Shown: positions 46,698 through 58,935, counted from the first letter of the stretch. The stretch is DNA of 64,000 nucleotides from Acytostelium subglobosum LB1 (GCF_000787575.1 NW_012236496.1:5728-69727), one strand, 5' to 3'. The notes: a model not told the origin generated them from the letters alone. Made by a program: numbers and translations.

Positions 46698-47772
46698 TTA
46701 CATCAATTTGATTGCTTTTGGAGAGGGAGGACCAGAACCTAGTATAATATAGGATGGTGATGATGCGTGAACTTGTTGTTGTTGCCTATGTTTGTCATTG
46801 TCAATATTATGGTGATCCTCTTCTTGTTCTTCTTGTTCTTCATGTTCTTCTTCAATATCTTGATATAGGATTGTCGTTGTTGTGGAATGAACCATTGTGA
46901 CTTGTGATTCAAATTGAAGTTGACTTGGAGTTCGTTTGATTGTATCAATGAGTGGTATGTTGTTGTTGTTGTTGTTGTTGTTGTGGAAGTTGTTGTTGCT
47001 GCCAATGGATACTGAAGTAACATGTCGATAGTCATTGATTATTACAACATGTGTTCTAAAGTATATATCACGTTTGGGTAAATGATGTACCAGTCTTAGA
47101 CGTAGAAATAGGAACACACCAATGGCAATTATGAATCCGACACAACCTCCAACAAACACCTGTTGCCATGTATGATACAACAAGTACACTCTAGAGTATG
47201 GTACCAATGCAAATGTGAGCAGTGCCAGTGAAATATATGTCACTCGTCTACGATCGCTAATAGTCCGAGTCAATGGATACACTGTTTCAAAGATGATCCA
47301 AAACAGCAGCAAGCATGATGTCATTGAGTGTCCTGATGGCATACCATATCTGAATGAATCGAATGAATCGAATGAGGAAGTGAGTGAGTGAGACTTGAGA
47401 GTAATGTGATGTGGTGGTGGTGGTGGATGATGGGTCAACTTACGAACAGGCACAAGTACCAATAGGTCTAGGCTGTTTTACAATGTGTTTGAGTATGCCT
47501 TCATTCAGTAGCAAAGCCAGCAAAAGCACTGCCAGTGTCAAGAGGGGAATGATTGATTTACGTATGAAGTACCAACCAAGAAGTACAAAGAATACTAGTA
47601 CTGGAACATAAGAGTAGATCACCATCAACAAAGTGATCACAGATGTCCATGACTCACCCTGTGGAAGACAGATGATGATATCAGCATTCTTCTTACAACT
47701 GCCATTGATATATGACAGATCACTTTGTTGTTGCTGCTGCTGATTATATGTATATATGTATCCCTCCTCCAT
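46698..47772 (-). CDS. PAP2-family dolichyldiphosphatase-like enzyme
   Basis: Two exons (47772-47444, 47349-46698) give 326 residues. The lipid phosphatase motifs are C1 KHIVKQPRP (K-x6-RP), C2 YGMPSGHS (formed across the intron), and C3 SRVYLLYHTWQQV. In C3 the usual Asp is Gln, as in dolichyldiphosphatases (CWH8/DOLPP1), which share SRVYL-YHT-xQV. Several hydrophobic segments (SVITLLMVIYSYVPVLVFFV, IIPLLTLAVLLLALLL, FVGGCVGFIIAIGVFLFLRL) make it a multi-pass membrane protein, likely in the ER, recycling dolichyl diphosphate for N-glycosylation. A C-terminal extension of ~130 residues with Asn and Glu runs is not part of the enzyme core. Confidence 0.82.
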
Positions 47773-48040
47773 GCATGCTCAAATTATCAAATGTACTGTA
47801 TTGATTGGATTCGAACAATCCGCCGAAGGAGTCAAAAGGTCACAAGAAAAGGAAACTGACGACGAAAAATTAAGTCCAACTTCCAACAACCGTCGTCTAT
47901 CGCAAAGAATCTTTTTCAAATCTTGTGTTTTTGTGTGTTTTGACTAGTGTTGAGGGCAACAACTCTGGTTCAAGTTCATCATTTCAGCTCATTAACTTAT
48001 TACAAATAATACATATAAATATAAACATACAAACATAAAG
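47773..48040. promoter_or_regulatory. Divergent promoter region, DOLPP1-like / PCYT2
   Basis: A 268-bp spacer between divergent start codons of two lipid-metabolism genes. The final ~45 bp before the PCYT2 ATG are A-rich, as is usual for dictyostelid leaders. No motif is singled out. Confidence 0.5.
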
Positions 48041-49298
48041 ATGTCTTCAACAACAGCAACAACAACAACTGAAGGAAAGAAGCCAATTAGAGTCTACGTT
48101 GATGGTTGCTTCGATGTCAGTATAACTATCAATCGCCACTCAATCATATGACAGCACAACTTACATTAGAGTTGCTCATTCTTTGGACATTGTCAAATAT
48201 TATAGCTGATGCACTTTGGTCATGCTAATGCATTGCGCCAAGCAAAGGAGTTGGGCGATATCTTGGTTGTTGGTGTGCACACCGATGCAGAGATCGCCAG
48301 AAACAAGGGTCCACCCGTCATGAACGAGCAAGAGCGTTACAAGGCCGTCCGTGCCTGTAAGTGGGCCGATGAGGTTGCCGAGGGAGCTCCATATACTGCC
48401 ACCGTCGAGCTGCTCAAAGAGCTCAACTGTGACTTTTGTGTTCACGGAGAGGATATCTCTGTCGGTGCCGATGGCAAGGATGTCTATGAGACAATCAAGA
48501 ACTCAGGAATGTTCAGGTAAGTGTTGACGAGACAGGAGTGTCAGCAGTGTTAACATCACAGACATCTGACCATTCTCTTTACGGTGTCACAACAACAGAT
48601 TCATCAAGAGAACAGAGGGAGTCTCTACTACAGAGTTGGTCGGTCGTATGCTTTTGTTGACCAAGGACCATTTGCAGGGTGTCGAGGAGGGAAGTGCTCT
48701 CAACAAGGTCAACCCAAAGGAGTTCCACAAGGTGTCACCATACACCAGTCTGTCTCACTTCCTTCCAACAACCAGAAAGATCGTCCAGTTCTCAGAGGGC
48801 AAGTCACCAAAGCCCAACGACAAGATCGTCTACATGGATGGAGGCTTTGACGTGTTCCACGTGGGACATTGCGAGGCTCTGCGCCAAGCCAAGGAGCAGG
48901 GAGACTTCCTCATCGTCGGTGTGCACGACGATCTGGTGGTCAACGAGCAGAAGGGATCCAACTTCCCAATTATGAACCTCCACGAGCGTGTTCTCAGCGT
49001 TCTCTCGTGCAGATACGTCGATGAAGTGATCATTGGTGCACCATTCACTGTGTCAAAGGAGACCATCGAAGCTCTGGGCATCAATGTCGTGTGTCACGGA
49101 GACGATCCCGTTGTTGCCAGCGACGGATCCGATCCATACAAGATCCCCAAGCAGATGGGCATCTACAAGGAGGTCAAGCACACCGAGGGTTTGACCACCA
49201 GCGACATCATTCGCAGGATCATTGAGAACCGCAACCAGTTTGAAGCACGTAACAAGAAGAAGCAGCAGAAGGAGGTCGACTTTATCTCTACCAACTAA
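48041..49298 (+). CDS. pcyt2: Ethanolamine-phosphate cytidylyltransferase
   Basis: Three exons (48041-48115, 48206-48516, 48599-49298) give 361 residues. Two tandem cytidylyltransferase domains are seen: the first with VYVDGCFDLMHFGHANALRQ and the second with VYMDGGFDVFHVGHCEALRQ, each holding the HxGH nucleotide-binding motif, plus TEGVSTTELVGRM and TEGLTTSDIIRRI after each. The duplicated layout separates PCYT2 from the single-domain choline enzyme. It makes CDP-ethanolamine from CTP and phosphoethanolamine, the rate-limiting step of the Kennedy route to phosphatidylethanolamine. Both HxGH motifs are intact here; in many relatives only the N-terminal domain is catalytic. The length is close to the family norm. 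Confidence 0.95.
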
Positions 49299-49417
49299 GT
49301 GGAGCACTTAATCAAGTTTAGCTAACTAGCACCTGACACTATTATAATAATAAAGAGTTGTTACCAAGGATGGTGATATTACAATGAACAAGAGAGAGAG
49401 AGTGTACAAGACACTCT

Positions 49418-50473
49418 TTATTTGTTCTTATACTGAGGTGGAACGTAGCTGTACGAGTCGATGAAACTCTCAGAGTAGAGCAAACGTTGTAGGTATATCC
49501 ATCCATCACGGACATTGGCTGGGGCCTTGTTCAGGATTTGGGCCATGAACAATGTCTTGGGGTTGTCATAGGATGAGGCCAAGTTGGCACTGATGTCTCT
49601 CTTGAAGATGGCAGCAGACTGTTCTGGGAGCAACTCGAATGGCTTGTCAATATCGATATACTCTACCATTCTAGTCTTGACACAGCCAGGAATCAACAGT
49701 GTGACACCAATTCCATACTCGGCCAACTCCTGTCTCAAAGAGATTGCCAAGCCATGAATATAGTACTTTGATCCAATGTAGCCAGGCATCAATAGAGGCA
49801 TATAGAAGGCCATACTTCCAACAAATGCAATTTGTCCCTAAAGATAGAGAAGGTTAAACTCTCATTCATATGATAAGTACACTACACTCTACATACATTC
49901 CTTCTCTCTCTGAATGCTGGCAGAAGAGGGAGTACAGTATTGAGAACACCATTGATATTGACATTGGCCACCTGACGTATTCTGTCTTCGTAGGTGCTCT
50001 CGTAACACTGGAACTCATTGATACCAGCATTGGCAATGACCAGATCGACAGGTGTGCTCTTGTCAATCTTCAACAGCCACTTGGACATTGCATCAGTGTT
50101 GGTCGAGTCGATGGTGGACTCTGACACAGTGGCACCCTTCTTCTTGCACAGTTGAGCTACCTCACTCAAACGTCCTTGATCACGACCGGTCAAGTACAAG
50201 TTGACACCCTTGGCAGCATATGCTATTGCCAACTCTCTTCCAATACCACTTGATGCTCCAGTACTAAGGTATTCCTTATTAGTTATGCTTGGACTATGAT
50301 TTGTTACATGAATACACTTACATTACAATACTCTTTGGTGCAGCGAACTGTTTAGTTCTCTTCAAACCTATGAGGAACAACAATGGAGAGAGGAATAAGA
50401 AGAGAGCAGTTCCAGCGATGCTGGCACATGCCATCACAGCTGCATATATAAGTGCAGTTATCTGTACCTTCAT
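49418..50473 (-). CDS. SDR enzyme, 3-ketodihydrosphingosine-reductase-like
   Basis: Three exons (50473-50322, 50263-49897, 49837-49418) give 312 residues. A hydrophobic N-terminal anchor (ITALIYAAVMACASIAGTAL) precedes TGASSGIG (joined across intron 1), VIANAG, the Ser in FVGSMAF and the YIGSK active site followed by YYIHGLAISLRQELAEYGIG. N-terminal membrane anchoring together with this active-site context fits KDSR/FVT1, which reduces 3-ketosphinganine to sphinganine at the ER. Other membrane SDRs, such as 17-beta-HSD types, cannot be ruled out. The gene converges on PCYT2 (119-bp gap). Confidence 0.78.
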
Positions 50474-50621
50474 ATCTTTGATATATACTACTTGTAGGGA
50501 TATGGAAATTAATTAAATAAGTGATCTTAGGACCAAACACTCCACTTCATGAAGGGGTCCGATGATGGTGATGAACATCACCCCAACTTACAAAAAAGGA
50601 AAGAGATATTTATTAAATTAT

Positions 50622-52816
50622 TTATTTAGTTAGCTCGCGATAGTTCTTCTTGATATAACCAAGAATAGCTATTATTCCAGTTGGTGTTACACCTGGAACA
50701 CGACTGGCTGAACCTAATGTGGCTGGTCGTGCCTCTGTCAGCTTCTGTTTTATCTCAGTCGACAGCTGACCAATGTCCCAATAGTCGATGCCCTCTGGAA
50801 TGGTCCTTGATTCCTCCTTTTGGAACTTCTCAATCTCTGCTTGTTGTCTAACTAAATAGTCAGAGTAGTTACACTCTGCCTCTATAATTGGTATTATCAG
50901 TGGAGGAATAGCATCATGTACCTCTGATTTGATCAATGGCTTCAACATCTCTATATTCGTATGAGGTCTCTTCAATATCTCGTACAATGACCTCTTGCTT
51001 GTACCAATGTTCTCCACTCCACATGCTTGCATATATTCTATTTGATGTCATACAATCGATCGGTCAGTGGCATGATGTGGAAAGTGAACATGATGTTATA
51101 CGTACCATCAGCGCTATATTTAGTATCCTTTAGGTAGTTGGTTGTGTCTGTGATAATCCTCTCTTTCTCAATCAATCTATCCATTCTTGCTTGTGTAACA
51201 CTAGAGTGTTGGTATCCCTTGCGTGTCAATCGTATGTCAGAGTTGTGTGCCCGCAGTGACAGTCGATACTCTGATCTGGACGTGAACATTCGATATGGTT
51301 CAGTCACTCCAAGTGTCACTAGATCATCAATTAGTACTCCAATATAGCCCTCTGATCTATCGATGATCATTGGACTTCTTGAACTATCGCATGCCAGTGC
51401 TGCATTGATTCCTGCCACTATGCCCTGTGCTCCAGCCTCTTCGTATCCAGTGGTGCCATTGATCTGTCCTGCAAAGTAGAGACCGCCCACCTTCTTGGTC
51501 TCGAGTGATGGACGTAGTTCGCGAGGATCCACATAGTCGTATTCAACGGCGTAGCCTGGTCGCAACATTGTGACATTCCCCAATCCTGGTATTGATCGCA
51601 GGAACCTGATCTGAACATCCTCTGGCAGAGACACACTGATTCCATTGGGGTATATAACGTCTGTGTTGTAGCCCTCTGGTTCCAGCCAGACTTGATGTGT
51701 TCTGCCCTCGAATCGCTCGATCTTTGTCTCTATTGAGGGGCAGTATCGTGGACCGAGACCCTTGCCCCCGCCACTGTCGAGGGAGGGACGTGACTCGAGA
51801 TTCTCAATGATGATCTTGTGTGATTGTTCCGATGTCCTTGTCATGAAGCATTGCAGTTGTTTGTTGGCATGTTTGACAGTGTCATTCATGAAAGAGAATG
51901 GCGTTGGGAATGCGTCACCATTCTGTATCTCCATGCCATTGTAGTTGATTGTCTTGCCATCTAGTCGTGGTGGTGTGCCAGTCTTTAGACGACCCAGTGC
52001 GAATCCAAATCGTCCAAGTGTCTTTGAGAGTTGAGTGGCAGCCTTGTCGCCAACACGTCCAGCCAGGGCTGTTTTTGCGCCGACGTGAATGACACCGCCC
52101 AAGAATGTGCCAGTGGTAATAACTACTTTGCTTGTCTTGATTATGGTGCCATCATGTAGCACAACACCGCACACCTTGTTGTTGTCGTCCAACTGTAGAT
52201 CTTCGACCATTGCTTCGCGCATTGAAAGGTTCTGCATGTTGGAAAGCAGATTGTGTATTGACTCTTGATAGAGGTCGCGATCAATCTGTGCTCGTGGACC
52301 ATGTACCGCTGCGCCCTTTGATTGATTTAGAACCTTGAATTGACAGCCAGCCTCATCAGCAGCAACACCCATGACACCACCCAAGGCATCGATCTCGCGC
52401 ACCAGGTTACCCTTGCCAATGCCACCAATCGATGGATTGCAAGACATAACACCAATTGTGTTGATTGATTGAGTGACGAGCAATGTTGAAGCGCCCACTC
52501 TGGCAGCGGCGGCCGAGGCCTCTGTTCCAGCGTGTCCGCCACCAATCACAACCACATCATACTCTGTCTTGTCTAATCTATTGTGCAGAGGTGATTTGAA
52601 CCAGAGATTCGGTGCAGATGAGTTTGGCATCATGGCATTGAACAGTGATTGTTGACTGCTGTGTTGTTGTTGTGTTGTTGACGTGAATGATCTGTTGTTG
52701 TTGATATGTTGTAGCTTGATAGCACATAATGATCGATAGACGCCATGACTACTTGATGATGTCCTAACAAGGGTGCCATTGACATTCAGAAGAGAGACCA
52801 ACTTAGTAGTCAACAT
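50622..52816 (-). CDS. mto1: tRNA 5-taurinomethyl/carboxymethylaminomethyl-uridine enzyme MTO1 (GidA/MnmG)
   Basis: Two exons (52816-51106, 51037-50622) give 708 residues. I start at the Met of [20 protein letters not shown], a mitochondrial presequence rich in Ser and Arg; an in-frame Met at 52894 would put acidic residues first. The FAD dinucleotide motif is [16 protein letters not shown], followed by the MnmG signatures [44 protein letters not shown] and [20 protein letters not shown]. The C-terminal domain ([13 protein letters not shown] to [16 protein letters not shown]) binds the partner GTPase MnmE/GTPBP3. Together they modify the wobble uridine of mitochondrial tRNAs. Confidence 0.95.
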
Positions 52817-52969
52817 GTTATTTCTATCGTTGTCGTCTAAGAGCAACACAGTAAATAAAAACGAATCAAATCCTTTCATTTCCTTTTGATTCATTATTAT
52901 TCACCATTCCATAACCCGCTTACAACACAAACAGAAAACACACAACAAAGAGAGGTGGAAAGGGAAAGC
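52817..52969. promoter_or_regulatory. 153-bp divergent promoter, mto1 / FNIP gene
   Basis: Start codons of mto1 (minus, 52816) and the FNIP gene (plus, 52970) face away from each other with only this gap, so the two promoters must overlap. The FNIP leader is A-rich (AACACACAACAAAG). No specific factor site was recognised. Confidence 0.5.
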
Positions 52970-54916
52970 ATGGCCACTGTCACTGTTTTACCTGGGTACA
53001 TATTAAGAATTGTACTTTCATATCTTAGTAGCATTGATGTCCCATGTTTTCTCTTCGTAAGCAGAAACATATTCTCTCAACAGCAAAGTATAGCCCCATC
53101 GTCGCTGAAGCACAGCTACACCACAACTTTAAACAGTAGCTTGAGATCATTCAAACACTTGACGAACCATGGTTACCTCTCAGATCGTCCGCCTTTGGAG
53201 ACACACTTAACAATAGATTACCCCTCTTTACCTTCGTCTGGTCCTGTTCGAATCCCCGCCTCAATTCCCTCGACAATTACATCCTTGCAAGTGCGGGTCA
53301 ACCCTCACCCCTCTCATCTTCTTCAAGGTGGCATACCCCCGTCTGTGACACAATTATCGTCGGAATATATGAAGCAACTTCAAGCTGGACACATACCAAC
53401 GACAGTGACACATCTATCATTGAGATATTACAGACAACCACTTCAAGCTGGACACATACCAATGTCGGTAACGCAACTGAAACTGGACAATTTCGATCAG
53501 CTACTTCAAACTGAGCACATACCACAGTCTGTCACGAACCTCTACTTGGGGCATTTCAACCAACCTCTTCATGCTGGGCACATACCACAGTCTGTCAAGC
53601 ACCTCTATTTGGGGCATTTCAATCAACTACTTCAAGCTGGACACATACCAATGTCGGTAACACAACTGAAATTGGTGGAATTCGACCAACCACTTCATGC
53701 TGGTCACATACCACAGTCTGTCACGCACCTCTACTTGGGGCGTTTCAATCAACCACTTCAAGCTGGTCACATACCGATGTCAGTGATACAACTGACATTG
53801 GTGGATTTCGACCAGCCACTTCATACTGGGCACATACCACAGTCTGTCACGCACCTCTCTTTGTGGCATTTTGACCAACCACTTCAAGCTGGACACATAC
53901 CAACGTCGGTAACACAACTGACACTGGAAAATTTCGATCAGCCACTTCAAGATGGATATTTACCACATTCTGTGAAACAACTATCATTAGTATGTTACAA
54001 CCAACCACTTCAAGCTGGACACATACCATTGTCGGTAGCACAACTGACAATGGACAATTTCGATCAGCCACTTCAAGATGGACATATACCACAGTCTGTG
54101 ACACAGTTATCGTTGGAAAGATTCAATCAACCACTTCAAGATGGACACATCTCGCCATCTGTGGTAGATTTATCGTTGGAATGCTTCAATCAATTGCTCC
54201 ATGTTGGGAATATACACTCTCATTCTGCAATGCGTTTAAGTTTTGGTCGTCTCTTTAATCAATATCTCTCAATTGAGCACATTCCATCAGCCACATCACT
54301 ATCGATCCAAAACTCTCAATTCTCTCCTGAGAACTTTGGCCTTCATTGCCACAGCCGTCTCGACACGATCACAATTGTCCATGAACTACAAGGTCAGGGC
54401 TCTTCATCATTTTTGGATTTCAATTGTGATTCTCTTTTGATGAGGAACCTTTCACATCTCATTGTCCAGATCAAGACAGAGTCAGCTCACATGCCAAAGA
54501 AAATCAGCGATGGCGCTCCACACTCTCTTCTGCGCTTGCTCAAGTCAATCCCAACAATAACTCTGCAATTCTTTAACGGCTCCTTTGACATTGATTTTGA
54601 GACTATTTGGAGACATCTGGATGGCAGGACAGCACTATTTGTATCGGTAACCAAGGCAGATGGCGATGGAATCGTTTCATTTTGGAATTTTCCAACTTTA
54701 CCAAATGATTCCAACAATAGTTCAACTCCAGATCAACTCAGACTCAGAGAGTTTTTGGAACAGAAAACCATAGTTCAGATGTCCAGGTTTACAAAGGATA
54801 AACTGCGTCAATATCTTTCGGTCATGGGCGTATCAACAAATAATACTCCTATGACGAATCTCAACATGGCAAAAGCCCTGTCCAAAGCTCTAAGTAATAA
54901 TAACAAAAAATTGTAG
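52970..54916 (+). CDS. FNIP-repeat protein with F-box-like N-terminus
   Basis: One uninterrupted exon; from the ATG at 52970 it gives 648 residues. I prefer this start over an in-frame Met at 52886, which overlaps the mto1 promoter side and adds low-quality sequence. Residues 1-40 (LPGYILRIVLSYLSSIDVPC) resemble an F-box-type helix. From about residue 110 there are some 14 FNIP units of 21 residues (GHIPQSVTHLYLGRFNQPLQA). Units with IPMSVTQL alternate with units with IPQSVTHL in the first half, a two-unit higher-order repeat. A non-repeat C-terminal domain (LSHLIVQIKTESAHMP, LRLLKSIPTITLQFF, REFLEQKTIVQMSRFTKDKL) ends in KALSNNNKKL. FNIP proteins are leucine-rich-repeat-like solenoids whose roles are mostly unknown. 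Confidence 0.92.
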   Translation: MATVTVLPGYILRIVLSYLSSIDVPCFLFVSRNIFSQQQSIAPSSLKHSYTTTLNSSLRSFKHLTNHGYLSDRPPLETHLTIDYPSLPSSGPVRIPASIPSTITSLQVRVNPHPSHLLQGGIPPSVTQLSSEYMKQLQAGHIPTTVTHLSLRYYRQPLQAGHIPMSVTQLKLDNFDQLLQTEHIPQSVTNLYLGHFNQPLHAGHIPQSVKHLYLGHFNQLLQAGHIPMSVTQLKLVEFDQPLHAGHIPQSVTHLYLGRFNQPLQAGHIPMSVIQLTLVDFDQPLHTGHIPQSVTHLSLWHFDQPLQAGHIPTSVTQLTLENFDQPLQDGYLPHSVKQLSLVCYNQPLQAGHIPLSVAQLTMDNFDQPLQDGHIPQSVTQLSLERFNQPLQDGHISPSVVDLSLECFNQLLHVGNIHSHSAMRLSFGRLFNQYLSIEHIPSATSLSIQNSQFSPENFGLHCHSRLDTITIVHELQGQGSSSFLDFNCDSLLMRNLSHLIVQIKTESAHMPKKISDGAPHSLLRLLKSIPTITLQFFNGSFDIDFETIWRHLDGRTALFVSVTKADGDGIVSFWNFPTLPNDSNNSSTPDQLRLREFLEQKTIVQMSRFTKDKLRQYLSVMGVSTNNTPMTNLNMAKALSKALSNNNKKL

Positions 54917-55014
54917 CCAATTTAATAGTCGGGAATAGATTGTATTTGAACATTCATCAATTAATGTGTGATTCAATGTTGTTTATTTATTTATATTCAA
55001 TGTTAATATTATTA

Positions 55015-58000
55015 TTATGATTGTTGCTCATCCATCATAAGTTTATATTGTGGGGAATCCATCTCGACGGGATGGTGATACTGAACGCTCATCTTCTTAC
55101 TGATCACAATGTAGGCAATGATACCTATCACTGACACTCCAAGTGTTACTCCGACAATGATGCCGGCCAATTGGCCCGTGCTCAGACCAGTATCTCTGGG
55201 TGGCACTGGTGGATGAGTTGGGTCCACACATGGTGTCGATGAGACGTTGTAGTAGGTGATTGAACATCTGCCGTTGGATGTCACTGTCAACGTGTAGTTG
55301 TGGCGTCTAACCAGTGGGAAGGTCTTGGACTCGCCTGTCGAAGTGCCAAAGGTAACTGGCAGCGCTGTCTTGTTGGTGGTGTCGGTCAGTGTGAAGTTGT
55401 ACACTGTCGTGTTGTCCGAGAGTAATCCACCACCGATTGAGCTAACGATGATAGAGTCACATGTTGTCTTGTTGACAAATAGTTGGAGGTCACCCATTGT
55501 GTTCTCCACAGTGACTGGTGTCTCAAAGTATCTACGACATGTTGGTATGTTGACCCATGTCCTCAAGATATAGTCTGCTGGTGGGACAGAAAGGAGAGTG
55601 GCTGTGCCGTTGGTGGTGTTTAGACTTCTCTCCAACAATGTTCCATTGAGCACGATGGTGGCATAGTTGCCAGTGGGTAGTCCTCCAACTGTGGCAGACA
55701 CTGATCCAGAACCAGAGTCGTTGGAGCAGGTTCCAAAGGCATCTACATCCACCAATGGATTGTTATCAAAGCTGACATCGATGATGCTTGACGCCTTGGT
55801 GGTGCAGAATGGGTTGGCAATCAATGTCTGTTGGTAGACGTATGATCCGCTGACCATATCGTCAAACAATCCGTCCAAAGATGTGTCCACCACCACCATC
55901 TGATCAGAGTCCTTGAACAGACGATAGAATGATTTGACACTGCTGCTGTCTGTTGAGTTGCTGCTGATGTTCAATCTACCAGTGTATCCAGCCTGACACA
56001 ACTCATTGGTAGGTGTGATTATGTTGTTGGCCAGTTGGACGACAAAGTCTGGTGTGGTCACGGACATATTGTTGAACTGACATCCTGTGGACACGTGTGT
56101 GGCCGTCAAGTAGTAGGTGGTGTTGAACGACAGACCGGTGAACTGTCCATCAGTGCCGACGGCTACGATCGAAGAGCGGTCCAGATTGGTGAGGTAGACA
56201 TTGGTGTAGTCCTTGGTGTTGTTGAGCTGGAACTTTCCATTGGTGAATCCACAGTCGGCGGCATTGAGTGTGAAGGTTGGTGTTGGAATAGAATCATTGC
56301 TCAATGTCAGACTGAGTGTGCGGTTGTATTTGCACACATCCTTGTAGCCAATGAATACGGTGAAGTTGGTGTTGCCCGCCAACTTGTAGATGGTTTGGTT
56401 GAGCACTGTGCCAACATCGGATGTGACCTTGAAGTCCTTGATCAAGTCTGGGTTGGTGGCCGACACAATAACAACTCCATCGGTGTTCACACCACATCCC
56501 GAGGGAGACGTTGTGGCGAATGTGAATGGCACATCGGTGTAGGATCCGATGGTGATCACCTTGGTGAACTGACAGTTGCTGTCATTGAGGCTGATCAGGA
56601 AGGTGTGCTTTCCAGCGGGGAGTGTGTTGATAGTGCTTATATCGGTATAGGTGTCTACACCATTGACAACAATTGTCTTGATGGCGACGTCATTCGATGC
56701 CTTGAACGTCACTGAACCATCCTTTGAGCCACTGCAAGTCTCATTCGGGTTGATCACCTTGGCGTCAATTGTGATGGTCTCGACGATCAGTTCTGATTCT
56801 TTGATTTGGAGTGAACCATTGCACTGTGCGTTGGTGAAAGTCAGGTTGTGAGGAGCGGCATTGACAATCCATCCACCCTCAGTGTCGTTGTAGGCTACGG
56901 TGCCATCAAGTAGTACGTCAAAGGTAGGCTTTGGATTGATTGTAATCTTGGCCTGTGTATCGGTCGAGTTACAGGAATCATCCTTCTTCGAGACGGTGTA
57001 GCTTAGGACAAAGTCACTGTCACTAAAGATGCTAAATGTCGTGAGGTAGTAGGTGGTCGAGGGACAGACAAGACCGAACGAGATGTTGTGTGCGCCAACG
57101 GTCAGACCAGAGTACAACTTATTGAGTGGCATGATGGCGCCATCAATAGAGATGTTGGCAATGTTGGAGAAGTTGCCTTGGATCTCGAGCACAGAGTCCA
57201 TCGAGTACTTGCAAGTGTTGTTCTTGGTGACCACTGGCAAGGGGACATCGTACTGGACGGCGATTGGTGCTGTCCAATTGTACTGTGCCACGCATCCATA
57301 GATCGTGGTGAAGTTGAGCAGCACATTCTGTCCAGCCACAAAGTTGTATGTGAAGTTGGAGGCAAACAACTCTGGCGACAGTTTAACGAGGTTGAAGCTG
57401 ACGGTACCCAATGAGCACTGGGTGGCATTGGCAATCAGGGTCTCCTCAACCTTTGATGAAAGCTTGTTGGCTGTGATGTCCACCAGTTGAACTGGGAGTC
57501 TGAGTGGGGCCACACGGTACGGGTCGTCGCACTGTCCAGTCTCACCATAGATGTACTCCAACGTGATGTTGGAGGCAGCGGGCACATTTGAGAAGATGCC
57601 ATTCTTGTGGTCTATCCTGATCATGGTGCCATTTGAAAGGCCTACGTTCAGATTGATCGATGAGTAGTCGAGGAAGTTGACAACAGATACAACTGCTGAG
57701 CGAAGACATCCGGTGGGTGGGAGGGAGACGCTGACCTGGGGAGGTGGTGCAACTGTGATCACTGGTGCGGGTGGGGTCACTGTGAACTGGCGCAGGATGT
57801 TCTTGGTGGTGTCCATCGAGCACTTGGCAGAGGTCAACGTGAATGTCGAGCCATATGGAGCAATGAATGAGTTGTAGGTGATTTCGACGTTGAGGTTTGA
57901 AGAGTTGAGCACGACCAAATCGCTAAACACTGTGCTGTCGTAGTGCAAAGAGATGTTGGCATACTGTTGAGTGCATACTGTCGTCACGTTGTTGATGTTG

Positions 58001-58935
58001 TTGATGACCGTCGTCTTGACGTTGGTCTGATGCACATCGATGGCGTACACTGGCACCAACAAGCCCTGCGAGAAGGTCTCTGATGACTTACATCCATTGC
58101 CGGTGTAGGTGACGAGGACCGAAGGGGAGCCGTCCAGTGCGAAGCTGCCATTGACCACTGGCTGTCCATTGGCCTTGAACTCGGGTGCAGCGTCGGTGAA
58201 ACCGGCGGGCAGAGATACGGCAACGGTTGACTGGCGCACACAGGGCGAGGCGTTGAGAGTAAGTGTCAATCTGGGCGATGATGACACCAACTCCAATCTG
58301 ATCATCTGAACTCCACAATCAGTGCTGTTCAATGAGAGTGTATATTTTCCACTTGGAAGATTGGCGAATGTCACCTTGTCATCTGACAATGTCTGGTCGA
58401 TGTTGGATGTATTCTTTAGAGATACATTGATGTAGGTCAATCCGCTCGGGGTTGTCAATGTCACTGATCCAGTGCTATTGCCACACACTGGTTGGACAAC
58501 AGTATACACTGGTGATGATTTCATATCTGATTGATTGATTGGATTGGATTGGTTAGTGATTCACTTCAATTATATTACTGATTGATATTATTGATTGATG
58601 AGATTAGACATACATGGACCATAGTTTATGAGTATTGTTGTAGTATTAAAATCGGTGGCGGTGACATTGGCTTGGATGGTGTAGACACCAGCCTCAAAGT
58701 AGTATGGTGCAGTTAACAGGTCACCATTTGAGTTTTTGAAGATGGTTGTTGGATAGGTGGCGTTTGGTATCAACTCGCCCATTGAGAATGAGCATTTAGG
58801 CTGGCTAATGGTGTAGAGTGTACTAATGTCCACTGGTGCTGGTGGGTCAACAGGTGGATCCTGTGCCAAAACACATGACAGAACCAACAATGTAAACATC
58901 AGCTGAACCGATGTTTTAAAAGTCGACTGCATCAT
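55015..58935 (-). CDS. Large type I membrane protein with repeated Cys-containing ectodomain modules
   Basis: Two exons (58935-58614, 58526-55015) give 1277 residues. The signal peptide is VQLMFTLLVLSCVLAQ, then a Pro-rich stretch. The ectodomain has many N-glycosylation sequons and about ten modules of ~100 residues, each closing with a turn of the type L-x-x-G-x-Y-T/hydrophobic and a Cys 8-12 residues later: LPSGKYTLSLNSTDC, LPAGKHTFLISLNDSNC, LAGNTNFTVFIGYKDVC, VPPADYILRTWVNIPTC. One membrane segment (LAGIIVGVTLGVSVIGIIAY) and a ~28-residue tail (SKKMSVQYHHPVEMDSPQYK) follow. The modules look like Ig/SprB-like beta-sandwiches. I recognise no named dictyostelid protein; cell-surface adhesion or matrix sensing is an inference. 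Confidence 0.85.

Noticed and set aside
47805-47825. TTCGAAC-like stretch as a tRNA T-arm
   Set aside because: The loop is too short and no acceptor, D or anticodon arms can be drawn around it.
56035-56715. 226-residue plus-strand frame opposite the large membrane protein
   Set aside because: It is antisense to a clearly coding exon and mirrors its codon pattern; no independent support.
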